Positions 42,235 through 51,165 of a DNA stretch of 64,000 bases are shown piece after piece. Position numbers and translations under genes: made by a program. The stretch comes from Planctomycetota bacterium (lineage in GTDB: Bacteria; Planctomycetota; MHYJ01; JACQXL01; JACQZI01): NCBI GenBank assembly GCA_016207825.1, contig JACQZI010000018.1:18698-82697 (forward strand). Reading direction: 5' to 3'. A model generated the notes under the pieces. That model was not told the origin of the DNA. It ran no database searches and saw only the letters and a program-made list of their open reading frames with translations. The stretch's first letter is position 1. The number at the start of each line of letters is the position of its first letter.

Positions 42235-44019
42235 CTATTCCTTCTTTTTAATAACATCTTTATCTATTGTTGAAACTGTGTTGGAACCCAGTATAAAGAC
42301 GATATTTTTACCTTCTATCATTGCGTAAAAATCGCCTTTATCGGTTTTTTTGCCTATTAAGACGGTTGTTTTAGCCGGGCTTTCATCTTTATTATATTCT
42401 ATTTCCACGCGGCAGGTGGGGTAATCAAGGCCATATGCGGAGAGATCGGAAGGATTGTTTGCCACAAATTCCTTTGCTCCCAAGTAGCATATTTCGCTTA
42501 GGATATTGTATAATTGGGTGGTATCTTCTATCGGCTGTTTATCGTCGGCGAGAATATTCCAAACGCCTTCCTTTTCCTGCTCGCAGACTATTTGTTTATC
42601 TTCTTTTACGATGGTGCAGCGGGTGATTTTATTGCGCGGGATTTCGAGGAGCCCTTTCTTATGGAGGTACAAAGCGCCTTTATCAACAATATCGAATAAT
42701 TCTTTGCCCGCCGATACCACGCGTGTTTCGTTTGATTTCTTGAGATAGACATATTTTTCATCCATTGACGGCGATATCCCGATTGTCAGTGCGGGTTGGT
42801 TATCTAAAAATGCAACGGTTATTTCCAACAGCGGCGAACTAAGCCCGTAGGCGCCAAAATCGGAGACATTATCGGCGATAAAATCGAATGCCTCGGTCTC
42901 GTTAATCTTTTGGACCAATTGGCTGGGGCCGTTCCATTCCAGCGGAATATCGGATGGCTTGGTTAATTTCCATTCGGCTCCGGTTTTTTCCAGGAGCACG
43001 AGTGTTTCACCGGATTTCTTGGTTTCAATCGATTTGACATTCTCAAAAGCGATATTGAAGAGTTTTCTTTCACGGAATTCTTTAAAAGGTATGTTTAAAT
43101 TAGACAGGCTTGCGGCGTCAACCAATATAATCGGGTTTACGCCTCGCTTGGTTGCATATATTTTCTTGGTATCGGAAATAGGAATTGTTCCCCAGATAAT
43201 AGTTTCGGAAACGTTTGCTCCTGAAACGGTTATTTCCAGCACCGGTTTATCCAGCCCGTATTGGGCATAATGTTTTCCTGCGTCCTCCTGGGTGTCGCTT
43301 TGCTCCGCGACCACTGATTCGGCTTTTAGGTTTTCCAGTTCGGATAATAAAAATCTTATTTTTTCAGGGGAAGCATTTTCGTTGACCGGATAGGTTGTAA
43401 GCCATTCGTCCAGTTCTTTACGCTTAAATTCCATCGAATCCGCTGGCAGGGTGATTTTTATCTGTTCAATCTTTGCCGGCTCAATTGAAATCACCTTTTT
43501 ATCCCTAAGGTCAAACAGGCTTTTGCTGATTGCCTGCCAGAATGATGGCTTGATGATATAAATATTGTTATCACCTTCTTTCATGGCATAAACGCCCTGA
43601 TTCATTGGGGCATCCTTGCCTATTCTTAAATGATATGTCTGGTTCTTTTTATCGGTTACCGCCAGGTTAATACGCGGGATATCCAACCCGTATTCAGAAA
43701 GATTGCCGGCAACCGGAATTCCTTTTTCCTTGGAAAGGGAGCTTATTTCATAAGTAAGGTTTTCTATCTCTACCTTGTCCGCCGGTGTTTTAATTGGAGA
43801 CGTGATTCTCCAATTGTTTTCCTTATTAAACTCGCAAACAATTTGTTGATTATCCTTATTTATCTCTACTTTTACGATATCTTTTTGTTCCAGGGGAAGC
43901 ATTTGTTTGGCGAGCTTATCCCATTCTTTAACCGGAGGAACGGTATAGTGAAGGATAATGATGGCTCCTCCGATAACCACGGCAATGGCCAGCATAATAA
44001 GCGTAGAGCGGAATCTCAT
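42235..44019 (-). CDS. DUF4340 domain membrane-anchored protein (cluster B)
   Basis: 594 residues, longer than its cluster A paralogue (463) by about one more DUF4340 unit. An N-terminal anchor (STLIMLAIAVVIGGAIIILH) is followed by repeated segments such as YGLDIPRINLAVTDKKNQTY, YGLDKPVLEITVSG, YGLSSPLLEITVAF and YGLDYPTCRVEIEY, four copies of a YGL-P core. It is exported and faces the periplasm. The start lies 5 nt after the GldG-like gene. Partner of the ABC transporter, role unknown. Confidence 0.82.
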   Translation of the reverse strand: MRFRSTLIMLAIAVVIGGAIIILHYTVPPVKEWDKLAKQMLPLEQKDIVKVEINKDNQQIVCEFNKENNWRITSPIKTPADKVEIENLTYEISSLSKEKGIPVAGNLSEYGLDIPRINLAVTDKKNQTYHLRIGKDAPMNQGVYAMKEGDNNIYIIKPSFWQAISKSLFDLRDKKVISIEPAKIEQIKITLPADSMEFKRKELDEWLTTYPVNENASPEKIRFLLSELENLKAESVVAEQSDTQEDAGKHYAQYGLDKPVLEITVSGANVSETIIWGTIPISDTKKIYATKRGVNPIILVDAASLSNLNIPFKEFRERKLFNIAFENVKSIETKKSGETLVLLEKTGAEWKLTKPSDIPLEWNGPSQLVQKINETEAFDFIADNVSDFGAYGLSSPLLEITVAFLDNQPALTIGISPSMDEKYVYLKKSNETRVVSAGKELFDIVDKGALYLHKKGLLEIPRNKITRCTIVKEDKQIVCEQEKEGVWNILADDKQPIEDTTQLYNILSEICYLGAKEFVANNPSDLSAYGLDYPTCRVEIEYNKDESPAKTTVLIGKKTDKGDFYAMIEGKNIVFILGSNTVSTIDKDVIKKKE

Positions 44020-44024
44020 GGCAG

Positions 44025-45638
44025 TTATTTCCTCCTCATTATCCAGACAATAATGCCGAGAAGCAATCCTATAGACGGGATAAATACCAGGCTTATCAGT
44101 GTTAATTTTAATGGCCGGTTGTCTTTGCTTAAATCAATGCTGGTATCTTCGGGCTTTTTAGGTTCAATCGTGATGAATTGTTCCTGCCGGGCGAGCCAGC
44201 GTATGGAATTTATGACAAAGTCATTCGGGCCGAGGTAATAAGGTGATTCAGGATGAAGGTATCTGTTTTTTATCATTTCGGACGCTCCGATAACCACCAA
44301 CCGTGTTTCCGGCAACTGTTCCGTCGAACTTGCCGTTGTTCCGCTAACCGGTTTGCTTATGGCAAAAGCCAGGGTTAACGGTCCTTTTTTCTCATTTTCA
44401 TCCAGTCTTGCTTTGCCTGTGTCCAAAACTCCGGCGATATCCGTTTCTCCCCATGAATCTTTCGACGAATGCGCGATTTCAGTTGTTTGTATATCCTGAG
44501 ATGTTTCTTTATCTTTTTCCATGGAGCGGCAGAAAACAAGAGGCGTGGGTAATCCTTTGGCTTTCAAATCCTTGGTAATCGGATGAAACGCTATCCCGTA
44601 ATCGGTGACCTGCGGGGCGGTGTAATCTTTCATCAATCCCATAACGCTGTTGCATTGCTGGTCAATCACGACGACATCTTCCAGAATTATACCCCATTCT
44701 TTGAGGAGTCCTTCGAGTTTTATATTCATGCCGGCGCTGATGAGTATCAGCACTTTTCCGCCTTTCTTAAGATATTCCCTTATCTGGTTGGTTTCATCGG
44801 GCAGGAAAGGTTCGGAAGGGCCTGCGATGATTAAAATATCCGCATCCTTCGGGGTGTTTTTACTCGTATGGAGATTAATCGCCTGCGTATCCATGTTTTC
44901 CCCCTTAAGGGTTTTATCAAGATAGAGCAGGTCTTTCGATAATTCCGGTTCGTTGTGCCCTTCGGTAAAATACACCTTAATCTTTTTTGCCTGGATGACG
45001 CTCAAGATAGCGCTGCTGAAGGCTTCTTCCCCCCGGAAAACATCTATCCCTGTTTCCTGCGGTTGCATATAAGGGTTGCTGTAATCATATTTAGGCGTAT
45101 AAGTATCGCGCATGTTTACAACCTTGCTTTTACCTTCATAAACAAATACGATGTCGTTTTCCTGGAGGACTGATTCGACTTTAAGCTCTTCGGTAAGGTA
45201 TTTTAATTTGGCTTCGGTAAGAGCCGGTTCCTTATAGATTTCTATTTCTTCCACAATTATATTGCGCGAATTCATCTTGTATTCTTCCAGCAGGTCTTTC
45301 AGCCGCGGGACTACCGCGTGGTTATAAACAAACAGTGCATAAATCTGGACCGGTTTGGTTAGTTGTGTAAGGACATTCTTGCTTTTTTCGGAAAGCTTAT
45401 AAGTCTGCCTGAAGGTGCAATCCAGCCTGTAATAATAGCGGGTGGAAAGGTAATTTAAGCCTGCGAATATTGCAAGGCCGATTAGCACCATTAAAATCAC
45501 ATTAAAGGCGATAAGGCTCCTGCGGGCGGAGTTCCATCCGGGCGAAGCCGGGGCCGGCGCCAAACCACCGCTGGTTTCTGTTACAACCGCCGGTTTTGAG
45601 GCATCAACCGGTTTTTGATTATCCTGGTTTATTTCCAT
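44025..45638 (-). CDS. GldG-like auxiliary protein of an ABC transporter (cluster B)
   Basis: 537 residues. A cytoplasmic Pro/Ala-rich leader of about 40 residues precedes the first membrane helix (IAFNVILMVLIGLAIFAGLNYL). The GldG periplasmic domain follows, with TYKLSEKSKNVLTQLTKPVQ, FTEGHNEPELSKD and LIIAGPSEPF. A C-terminal helix (LTLISLVFIPSIGLLLGIIVW) ends the protein. It overlaps the permease gene by 10 nt. Homologous to the 5000-6619 protein, but the leader is unique to this copy. Confidence 0.85.
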   Translation of the reverse strand: MEINQDNQKPVDASKPAVVTETSGGLAPAPASPGWNSARRSLIAFNVILMVLIGLAIFAGLNYLSTRYYYRLDCTFRQTYKLSEKSKNVLTQLTKPVQIYALFVYNHAVVPRLKDLLEEYKMNSRNIIVEEIEIYKEPALTEAKLKYLTEELKVESVLQENDIVFVYEGKSKVVNMRDTYTPKYDYSNPYMQPQETGIDVFRGEEAFSSAILSVIQAKKIKVYFTEGHNEPELSKDLLYLDKTLKGENMDTQAINLHTSKNTPKDADILIIAGPSEPFLPDETNQIREYLKKGGKVLILISAGMNIKLEGLLKEWGIILEDVVVIDQQCNSVMGLMKDYTAPQVTDYGIAFHPITKDLKAKGLPTPLVFCRSMEKDKETSQDIQTTEIAHSSKDSWGETDIAGVLDTGKARLDENEKKGPLTLAFAISKPVSGTTASSTEQLPETRLVVIGASEMIKNRYLHPESPYYLGPNDFVINSIRWLARQEQFITIEPKKPEDTSIDLSKDNRPLKLTLISLVFIPSIGLLLGIIVWIMRRK

Positions 45639-46366
45639 CGTTTTGACTCCACGATTCTTACGCTTAGGAATAAGAATAAGCCGATAAGCGATAAATAATA
45701 TACCACATCCCGGGAATCTATCAGGCCTTTTCGGAAGGCGTCCAAATGCTCGAAAAATCCGAGATAAGTCATAACGTTTCCGAGAAGTTTTATGAATTCA
45801 GGCGAAGTCGATTTAGTGAGGCTCATGCTGATCCACCCGAAAATCCACCCGATAATCAGGATTACAAAAGTGATTATTGCGGCAACAATCTGGTTTGAGG
45901 TAAAAGAGGAAACAAACAGTCCGATTGCCACAAACGAGGCTCCCATGAGAAGCAGCCCCAGATAGCCGGTTATCAAAGAACCGAGATCCGGGTTTCCCCA
46001 CATCATCAGCATCACCACGTAAATAAAAGTCGGGATGACCAGGAAAAGGAAAAAGATAAATCCTCCGAAGAATTTGGCAAGGACTATTTCACTTTCTGTA
46101 ACCGGCGCGGTCATCAGCATCTCGAGCGTGCCGCTCTTTTTTTCCTCTGCCAGAAGCCTCATGGTTATCATGGGCATGATAATGAGCGTGATAAAACTCA
46201 TGGTGTCAAGCACCCCGCGCATTGCTTCCGTATTCGGCGCTTCTTTTATTATCTGGTAAAAGAAAACGCCGGTAAAGAAAAGGAAACCGGTCATAATGAC
46301 ATAAGCCAGCGGCGTATAAAAATACGACAGGCATTCGCGTTTCGTCAGGTTTATTATGTTTTTCAT
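45629..46366 (-). CDS. ABC-2 type permease, GldF-like (cluster B)
   Basis: 245 residues, about six membrane helices, with RLLAEEKKSGTLEMLMTAPV after helix two. It overlaps the ATPase stop by four bases (ATGA) and the next gene by 10, so the operon is tightly coupled. Paralogue of 6623-7324. Confidence 0.88.
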   Translation of the reverse strand: MKNIINLTKRECLSYFYTPLAYVIMTGFLFFTGVFFYQIIKEAPNTEAMRGVLDTMSFITLIIMPMITMRLLAEEKKSGTLEMLMTAPVTESEIVLAKFFGGFIFFLFLVIPTFIYVVMLMMWGNPDLGSLITGYLGLLLMGASFVAIGLFVSSFTSNQIVAAIITFVILIIGWIFGWISMSLTKSTSPEFIKLLGNVMTYLGFFEHLDAFRKGLIDSRDVVYYLSLIGLFLFLSVRIVESKRWK

Positions 46367-47292
46367 GCTGTTTCTTCTGCCGTTACCTTTACAAAAATAT
46401 CCTCCAGAGTGGCTTTTTCCTTATGCAATTCCCTTAATGCCCAGTTATGTTCCGATATTTTACGGGAAACGAGTTCCCGGATATCTTCCTTGGCGATAAC
46501 GGTGAAAGTGCTGATATTATCGGCGCCGGAGGTTCCGCTTACTGCTATTACCTGGGGAATTTCCTCAAGCGCTTTCTGGACGTCTATTCCCAGCGCTTTC
46601 ACCTCCAGTTTTATAATGATTTCTCCGCTTCCTTTCACCATGTGTTCCATGGTGTCCTGCGCGACGATTTTACCGTGGTTGATGATAATGACGCGGTTAC
46701 AGATGATTTCTACTTCCGGCAATATGTGCGTGGAAAGTATGACCGTGCGGTCGCGGCCCAGTTCTTTTATCAATTCCCTGATTTGTCTTATCTGGTTCGG
46801 GTCAAGCCCTATGGTCGGCTCGTCCAAGATAAGGATTTTTGGGTTATGGACGATAGCTTCGGCCAGCCCGACCCTCTGGCGGTATCCTTTGGAAAGGTAT
46901 CCGATGATTTTTCTTTGCACGTCCTTCAGGCCGCAGCGGTTTATTATTTCATCAAGTCGTTTTGTGCGTTCTTTGCCTGGTACGCCTTTGAGCCTTGCGC
47001 GGAAATCAAGGTATTCATTTACCCTCAAGTCATTATATAAAGGCACGTTTTCCGGCAGGTAGCCGAGCATGCGGCGGACATTCAGGGAATCCATGACCGT
47101 ATCATTGCCTTCGATGGTGATTTTGCCGGTTGAAGGCGGCAGGTAAGTGGTAATCATCCGCATGGTGGTGGTTTTGCCGGCGGCATTGGGTCCCAGGAAA
47201 CCGATAATCTCCCCGACATCCACATCAAAGGAGATGTTATCAACCGCCGTTATACCGGAAAATCTTTTGGTTACGCCTTCTACCTTAATCAT
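46363..47292 (-). CDS. ABC transporter ATPase, GldA-like (cluster B)
   Basis: 309 residues. Walker A GPNAAGKTT (34-42), signature LSKGYRQR (133-140), Walker B LILDEPTIGLDP (154-165) and the H-loop STHI are in the same places as in the cluster A ATPase. First gene of the operon ATPase-permease-GldG-DUF4340-peptidase. Its promoter is TTGACA-16-TAAAAT (47364-47337). Confidence 0.92.
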   Translation of the reverse strand: MIKVEGVTKRFSGITAVDNISFDVDVGEIIGFLGPNAAGKTTTMRMITTYLPPSTGKITIEGNDTVMDSLNVRRMLGYLPENVPLYNDLRVNEYLDFRARLKGVPGKERTKRLDEIINRCGLKDVQRKIIGYLSKGYRQRVGLAEAIVHNPKILILDEPTIGLDPNQIRQIRELIKELGRDRTVILSTHILPEVEIICNRVIIINHGKIVAQDTMEHMVKGSGEIIIKLEVKALGIDVQKALEEIPQVIAVSGTSGADNISTFTVIAKEDIRELVSRKISEHNWALRELHKEKATLEDIFVKVTAEETA

Positions 47293-47336
47293 AATTTATA
47301 AGCCAAGGAAAGTTTTAATGATTATCCGAGTTGCTT

Positions 47337-47364
47337 ATTTTATATAAATGTAAGCGGCTGTCAA
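47337..47364 (-). promoter_or_regulatory. promoter of ABC cluster B
   Basis: Minus strand TTGACA (47364-47359), 16 nt, TAAAAT (47342-47337), about 45 nt before ATG 47292. Confidence 0.5.
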
Positions 47365-47393
47365 TAAATTTATCAGTTTATGCTAGTGTCTTG

Positions 47394-48323
47394 TTATTCT
47401 TGGTGATGTGTTCGCCTGGAACGGATTTCCTTCTTTAACAGCATTATATTATCATAAGTCGCTGATCTCTGTTGTTCCGGTATTATCCTGAATATTTCCA
47501 ATGCCTTTTCCAGGTGGACCGAAGCTTCTTCGCGCATGGCTTCCGCTTTATCGGGATCGGATTCCTTATAACTTTGCCTGACCAAATCCGAAGCTTTAAC
47601 ATAAAGGTTTACCGCTTCATCCTTAAGTTTTTCCTCGTTAAGCACGACGATTTGGTTGCATTTAGTGCAAGTCAGGTAATCTTTTCCTTTTGCTTCTTTC
47701 CTGTCCACCTCAAACTTTTCGTTGCAATGGGTGCATTTTATTATTATTACATCCTTTGAAACGCCGTCCGAGCGGAACATCAGCATGAAAATCACGGCGA
47801 TAATTATTATGATGGAAGAGATGCTCATGATTATATTTAATTTGGAGGAAAAGAATCCCGTATTCTTCGGCCTTTCTTCATCGTTATTCGTTTTCTGATT
47901 ATTCTTTGATTTCTGTGTCCGTGTTGAACCGTTGTTCTTTGTTGTATTTTGCAGCTTGATTTGTGTCGAAGGCTTGGCGGGGTTTGCTTGTTTGGGGGCG
48001 GTTGCAGAGGGATTCGTTTTTACGGCTGATGCTTGTTTGTTTATAGCAGCAGGATTATTAACTTTTACCGCTGGTTTTGGAATCGCCGGTGGGATAGGTG
48101 GTTTTGGCTGGGTGTTTTTCATTGTACCGAGGTTTTGTCCCGCAGGCGTTTTATTAGGGGCGGTAGTAGTTTGTCCCGCAAGCGGTCTGGGTGCCGGTTT
48201 TGGAATATTCTGCCCGGCGGCCGGTGCCGGCGGTTTGGGCATTGCCGTATGCTGGTTAGGAGCGGGGCTATTTACCGGAAGCTTATTGATTCCGTTATTC
48301 TGCTTGGGGATATTCTGGTTCAT
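47394..48323 (-). CDS. Single-pass membrane protein with Pro/Ala/Asn-rich N-terminus and zinc ribbon
   Basis: 309 residues. The first 160 are low-complexity (Pro, Ala, Asn, Lys, Gln), probably disordered and cytoplasmic. A membrane helix at about 170-187 (LNIIMSISSIIIIIAVIFML) is followed by a four-Cys ribbon CTHC...CTKC (about 199-223) and a helical tail. The start is 15 bases after ftsY on the same strand. No family is recognised; the position after the SRP receptor gene is suggestive only. Confidence 0.65.
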   Translation of the reverse strand: MNQNIPKQNNGINKLPVNSPAPNQHTAMPKPPAPAAGQNIPKPAPRPLAGQTTTAPNKTPAGQNLGTMKNTQPKPPIPPAIPKPAVKVNNPAAINKQASAVKTNPSATAPKQANPAKPSTQIKLQNTTKNNGSTRTQKSKNNQKTNNDEERPKNTGFFSSKLNIIMSISSIIIIIAVIFMLMFRSDGVSKDVIIIKCTHCNEKFEVDRKEAKGKDYLTCTKCNQIVVLNEEKLKDEAVNLYVKASDLVRQSYKESDPDKAEAMREEASVHLEKALEIFRIIPEQQRSATYDNIMLLKKEIRSRRTHHQE

Positions 48324-48338
48324 ATTTTAATCTCCCGT

Positions 48339-49019
48339 TTACAACAAGGCGTCTATAAATCGGTCAGCATCAAACGGCTCGATATCTTCCGGTTTTTCTC
48401 CAATGCCGATAAATTTGACCGGGATATTCAACTGGTTCTTTATAGCTATTATAATACCACCTTTTGCCGTTCCGTCAAGTTTTGCTAAGAAAATCCCTGT
48501 GACATTAATCGCTTCATTAAACAATTTTGCCTGGACGATTGCGTTTTGCCCGGTGGTCGCATCAAGGACCAGGAGCGTTTCATGGGGCGCACCCGGTATT
48601 TTCTTCGCCACGACGTTTCTTATCTTGGTTAATTCTTTCATCAGATTGGCTTTGGTATGGAGTCGCCCGGCCGTATCAATAATGAGATAATCCGCTTTAC
48701 GAGCTAAGGCCGCATCCACCGCGTCAAAAACTACGGCGGCCGGGTCTGAACCTGATTGATGCCGGATTAACTCGGCTCCTACTCTGTTTGCCCAGATGCC
48801 CAGCTGTTCAATCGCCGCTGCCCTGAACGTGTCACTGGCCGCTAGGATGACTTTTTTATTCTCGGCTCCCAGCAAATACGCCAGTTTGGCAATGGAGGTT
48901 GTCTTGCCTGTCCCGTTTACGCCTCCGACCATAATGACCGTCGGCGGGTTAGCACTGGCCGCAAGTTTAGTATCACCTCCTTTAAGGGTTGCTTTCAACT
49001 CGGCCTTGAGGTGTTCCAT
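48339..49019 (-). CDS. ftsY: Signal recognition particle receptor FtsY, N domain largely missing
   Basis: The open frame encodes 226 residues: a last N-domain helix (MEHLKAELKATLKGG) and a complete G domain. The G domain has GGVNGTGKTTSIAKLAYLL (G1), DTFRAAAIEQL, DTAGRLHTKANLM (G3) and AKLDGTAKGG (G4). FtsY normally starts about 80 residues earlier. The original start appears to be ATG 49101, where MFKTVLEKLKSGLSKTRPGK is read in another frame and stops at 49027. Dropping one base from the T5 run at 49040-49044 joins the two into one 245-residue frame, but this would still lack the N1-N3 helices. A deletion of roughly 200 bases explains both features. FtsY is normally essential, so an assembly error, strain defect or second copy must be considered. 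Confidence 0.85.
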   Translation of the reverse strand: MEHLKAELKATLKGGDTKLAASANPPTVIMVGGVNGTGKTTSIAKLAYLLGAENKKVILAASDTFRAAAIEQLGIWANRVGAELIRHQSGSDPAAVVFDAVDAALARKADYLIIDTAGRLHTKANLMKELTKIRNVVAKKIPGAPHETLLVLDATTGQNAIVQAKLFNEAINVTGIFLAKLDGTAKGGIIIAIKNQLNIPVKFIGIGEKPEDIEPFDADRFIDALL

Positions 49020-49026
49020 TACCTTA

Positions 49027-49101
49027 TCAGCGTCCGTAATTTTTCCCTGGCCTGGTTTTGCTCAAACCAGATTTCAGTTTTTCCAGAACCGTTTTAAACA
49101 T
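49027..49101 (-). pseudogene. ftsY: Displaced N-terminus of ftsY
   Basis: ATG 49101 lies 2 nt after the nusB stop, an arrangement of translational coupling. It encodes MFKTVLEKLKSGLSKTRPGK, the conserved amphipathic start of FtsY, then stops at 49027-49029. The rest of FtsY continues in the -1 related frame from about 49045. Confidence 0.7.
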
Positions 49102-49103
49102 AA

Positions 49104-49493
49104 TTATTCCCTGGATTGGAAAATCTTATCCAAAACCCCGTTAATAAAAGCCCCGGATGATTCTGAGCCGTATTTCTTGGCAAGGTCCACTGCTTCGTTG
49201 ATGGAAACAACCGGTGGAATATCAGACCTGAACACAATTTCGTATGCACCCAGCCGCAGGATTATACGGTCAATAACCGCCAGGCGGTTGATTTCCCAGT
49301 TATCCAGCTTTTTTTGAATTGTTTCGTCAAGCTCGGCTTGTTTTTCCTTGACGCCGTCGACCAGCTCCTGCGCGAATGTTTCAATGTCTTTTGTCGTATT
49401 TTCGGCATCCGGTATGTTTAACTCATCGTTTTTGAATTCGATTTGATATAATTTCTGAAGAGCTCTTTCCCTGGCTATCGAACGGTTGCGCAT
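49104..49493 (-). CDS. nusB: Transcription antitermination factor NusB
   Basis: 129 residues from ATG 49493, the usual length. Helical protein with RSIARERALQKLYQIEF at the start, and VIDRIILRLGAYEIVFR plus VVSINEAVDLAKKYGSESSG toward the end, the classic NusB blocks. It binds boxA RNA with NusE in rRNA antitermination. A longer frame (to 49523) would begin upstream of the promoter. The promoter TTGACA-17-TATATT ends 9 nt before ATG 49493, so the mRNA is predicted to be leaderless, in keeping with the lack of a ribosome site. Confidence 0.93.
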   Translation of the reverse strand: MRNRSIARERALQKLYQIEFKNDELNIPDAENTTKDIETFAQELVDGVKEKQAELDETIQKKLDNWEINRLAVIDRIILRLGAYEIVFRSDIPPVVSINEAVDLAKKYGSESSGAFINGVLDKIFQSRE

Positions 49494-49501
49494 AGAGCAA
49501 T

Positions 49502-49530
49502 AATATATAGTTACAAAGGGCAACTGTCAA
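49502..49530 (-). promoter_or_regulatory. promoter of nusB-ftsY, leaderless geometry
   Basis: Minus strand TTGACA (49530-49525), 17 nt, TATATT (49507-49502); predicted +1 at about 49495, ATG at 49493. Its -35 box faces that of the divergent M16 promoter 18 bp away. Confidence 0.7.
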
Positions 49531-49548
49531 AAGAAAAGTTGATTTTGC

Positions 49549-49577
49549 TTGACAGTTAACGGACATAAAAAGAGAAT
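49549..49577 (+). promoter_or_regulatory. promoter of the M16 peptidase pair
   Basis: TTGACA (49549-49554), 17 nt, GAGAAT (49572-49577), about 30 nt before ATG 49609 with AGGAG in the leader. AACTGTCAA and TTGACAGTT around the two -35 boxes form an inverted repeat. Confidence 0.5.
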
Positions 49578-49608
49578 AGCGGCAACTTTTATTAGGAGAA
49601 ATAAGATT

Positions 49609-51153
49609 ATGAGAAAACTTTTAATGTTGGTTGCCTTGCTTTCCTTTTTACTCGTTATCCAGAGTGTTTCATCAGGCGGTGAATCCAGCCGGGTTCGTCT
49701 TGATATTAAAGAGCACATATTGAAGAATGGGATGAAGGTGATTATCATGGAACGGCATACCTCGCCCACCGTTGCGGTTAATATTGTCTTCAAAGTAGGC
49801 TCGGTCAACGAGCGCCCCGGGATTACCGGACTTTCGCATATCGTGGAACACATGCTTTCCAAGGGCACCAAGCGTATCGGAACAAGAAATTACCAGATGG
49901 AAAAACCGCTCTTGGACGAGATAGATAAGATTTACGCGCGTTTGAATCTGCTGGTGAAAGAACGCGCTCGTTTGCCTCTGGATAAACCGGCACCCCAGGA
50001 CGATGAAATAAAAGGATTGGAGAAAAGACTGGTTGAATTAAAAGAGAAAGCCCAGGCCTACCGTATTCCTGATGAAATATCCATGCTTTACAAGAGGCAC
50101 GGTGCGCAGGGCTTGAATGCCTCGACCAGCAATGAAATCACTTGGTATTATTGCGAGTTGCCATCGAACAAGCTGGAACTGTGGGCATGGCTTGAATCGG
50201 ACCGTTTTAGCAACCCGGTCTGGCGCGATTTCGAGGAAGAAAAATCAGTTATCCTGGAAGAACGCCGCTGGAGGAACGAATCCAATCCGGGCGGCACACT
50301 TTATGAAAACTTTAATGCTCTTTGCTACCAGGCGCATCCCTTGAACTGGCCGGTCATTGGCTGGCGTTCTGATATCGAGGCGGTTACCAAGGAAGAGCTT
50401 AACGAATATTTCCACCAGTATTATGCCCCGAACAATGCGGCGGCCATAATTGTCGGCGATGTCGACGAAAAACAGGTCATGGAATTGATGCGTAAGTATT
50501 TTGATCCCATCCCTCCTTCCCCCAAGCCTGTCCCGGAAGTCGTCACGCGCGAGCCCGAACAATTGGGGGAAAGGCGCGTTATCCTGGAACTTGACGCTGA
50601 GCCGATGCTGGATATCGGCTATCATACGACCACCCTCGGCACCCTTGACGATTATGCTTTAGACATAGTCAGCATGCTGCTTTTCGGCGGGCGGACCAGC
50701 CGTATGTATAAAAAACTCGTCCTGGAAAAGAAACTCTGCACCTCGGTGGGCGGCTATAACGACGCCGGCAAATATCCGGGACGTTTCATAATTTACGCCC
50801 AGCCGCGCTACCCTCATACCCCACAGGAAGTGGAGCAGGCAATATATGAGGAACTGGAAAAATTCAAGAACGAGAAGATTGCCGATGAAGAAATGACCCT
50901 GATGAAAAAAAGAATGGAGGTTGGATTCTTGATGGGATTGGATTCCAATTTGGACATGGCAGAAACCCTCGGTCATTATGAAGGGCTGGCATCATGGCGT
51001 TATATTTTGGATGTGAACGTCCAGCGCGATAAAGTAACCCAACAGGATATCAAAAATGTAATGGAAAAATATTTTATCCCGAAAAACAGGAATGTTGCTA
51101 TCTTAATGAGCAAACAAACGGGTGATAAGCCCGCTGAAAAAGAAAACGAATAA
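49609..51153 (+). CDS. M16 family zinc peptidase, catalytic partner
   Basis: 514 residues from ATG 49609. The longer frame to 49549 starts inside the promoter. Signal peptide (MRKLLMLVALLSFLLVIQSV). The inverted zinc motif His77-xx-Glu80-His81 (SHIVEHM) is intact, with the distal acidic helix EEEKSVILEERRW. A helical insertion of about 60 residues (95-150) separates HMLSKGT from the usual LNASTSNEITWYY. It is exported to the periplasm and forms a pair with the next gene, 12 bases downstream. Substrates unknown. Confidence 0.9.
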   Translation: MRKLLMLVALLSFLLVIQSVSSGGESSRVRLDIKEHILKNGMKVIIMERHTSPTVAVNIVFKVGSVNERPGITGLSHIVEHMLSKGTKRIGTRNYQMEKPLLDEIDKIYARLNLLVKERARLPLDKPAPQDDEIKGLEKRLVELKEKAQAYRIPDEISMLYKRHGAQGLNASTSNEITWYYCELPSNKLELWAWLESDRFSNPVWRDFEEEKSVILEERRWRNESNPGGTLYENFNALCYQAHPLNWPVIGWRSDIEAVTKEELNEYFHQYYAPNNAAAIIVGDVDEKQVMELMRKYFDPIPPSPKPVPEVVTREPEQLGERRVILELDAEPMLDIGYHTTTLGTLDDYALDIVSMLLFGGRTSRMYKKLVLEKKLCTSVGGYNDAGKYPGRFIIYAQPRYPHTPQEVEQAIYEELEKFKNEKIADEEMTLMKKRMEVGFLMGLDSNLDMAETLGHYEGLASWRYILDVNVQRDKVTQQDIKNVMEKYFIPKNRNVAILMSKQTGDKPAEKENE

Positions 51154-51165
51154 CAGGAGTGTTTT

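Noticed and set aside
49027-49029. Selenocysteine or recoded TGA in ftsY
   Set aside because: The residues beyond the TGA in that frame do not match FtsY; the match continues in a different frame, so this is a frameshift or deletion.
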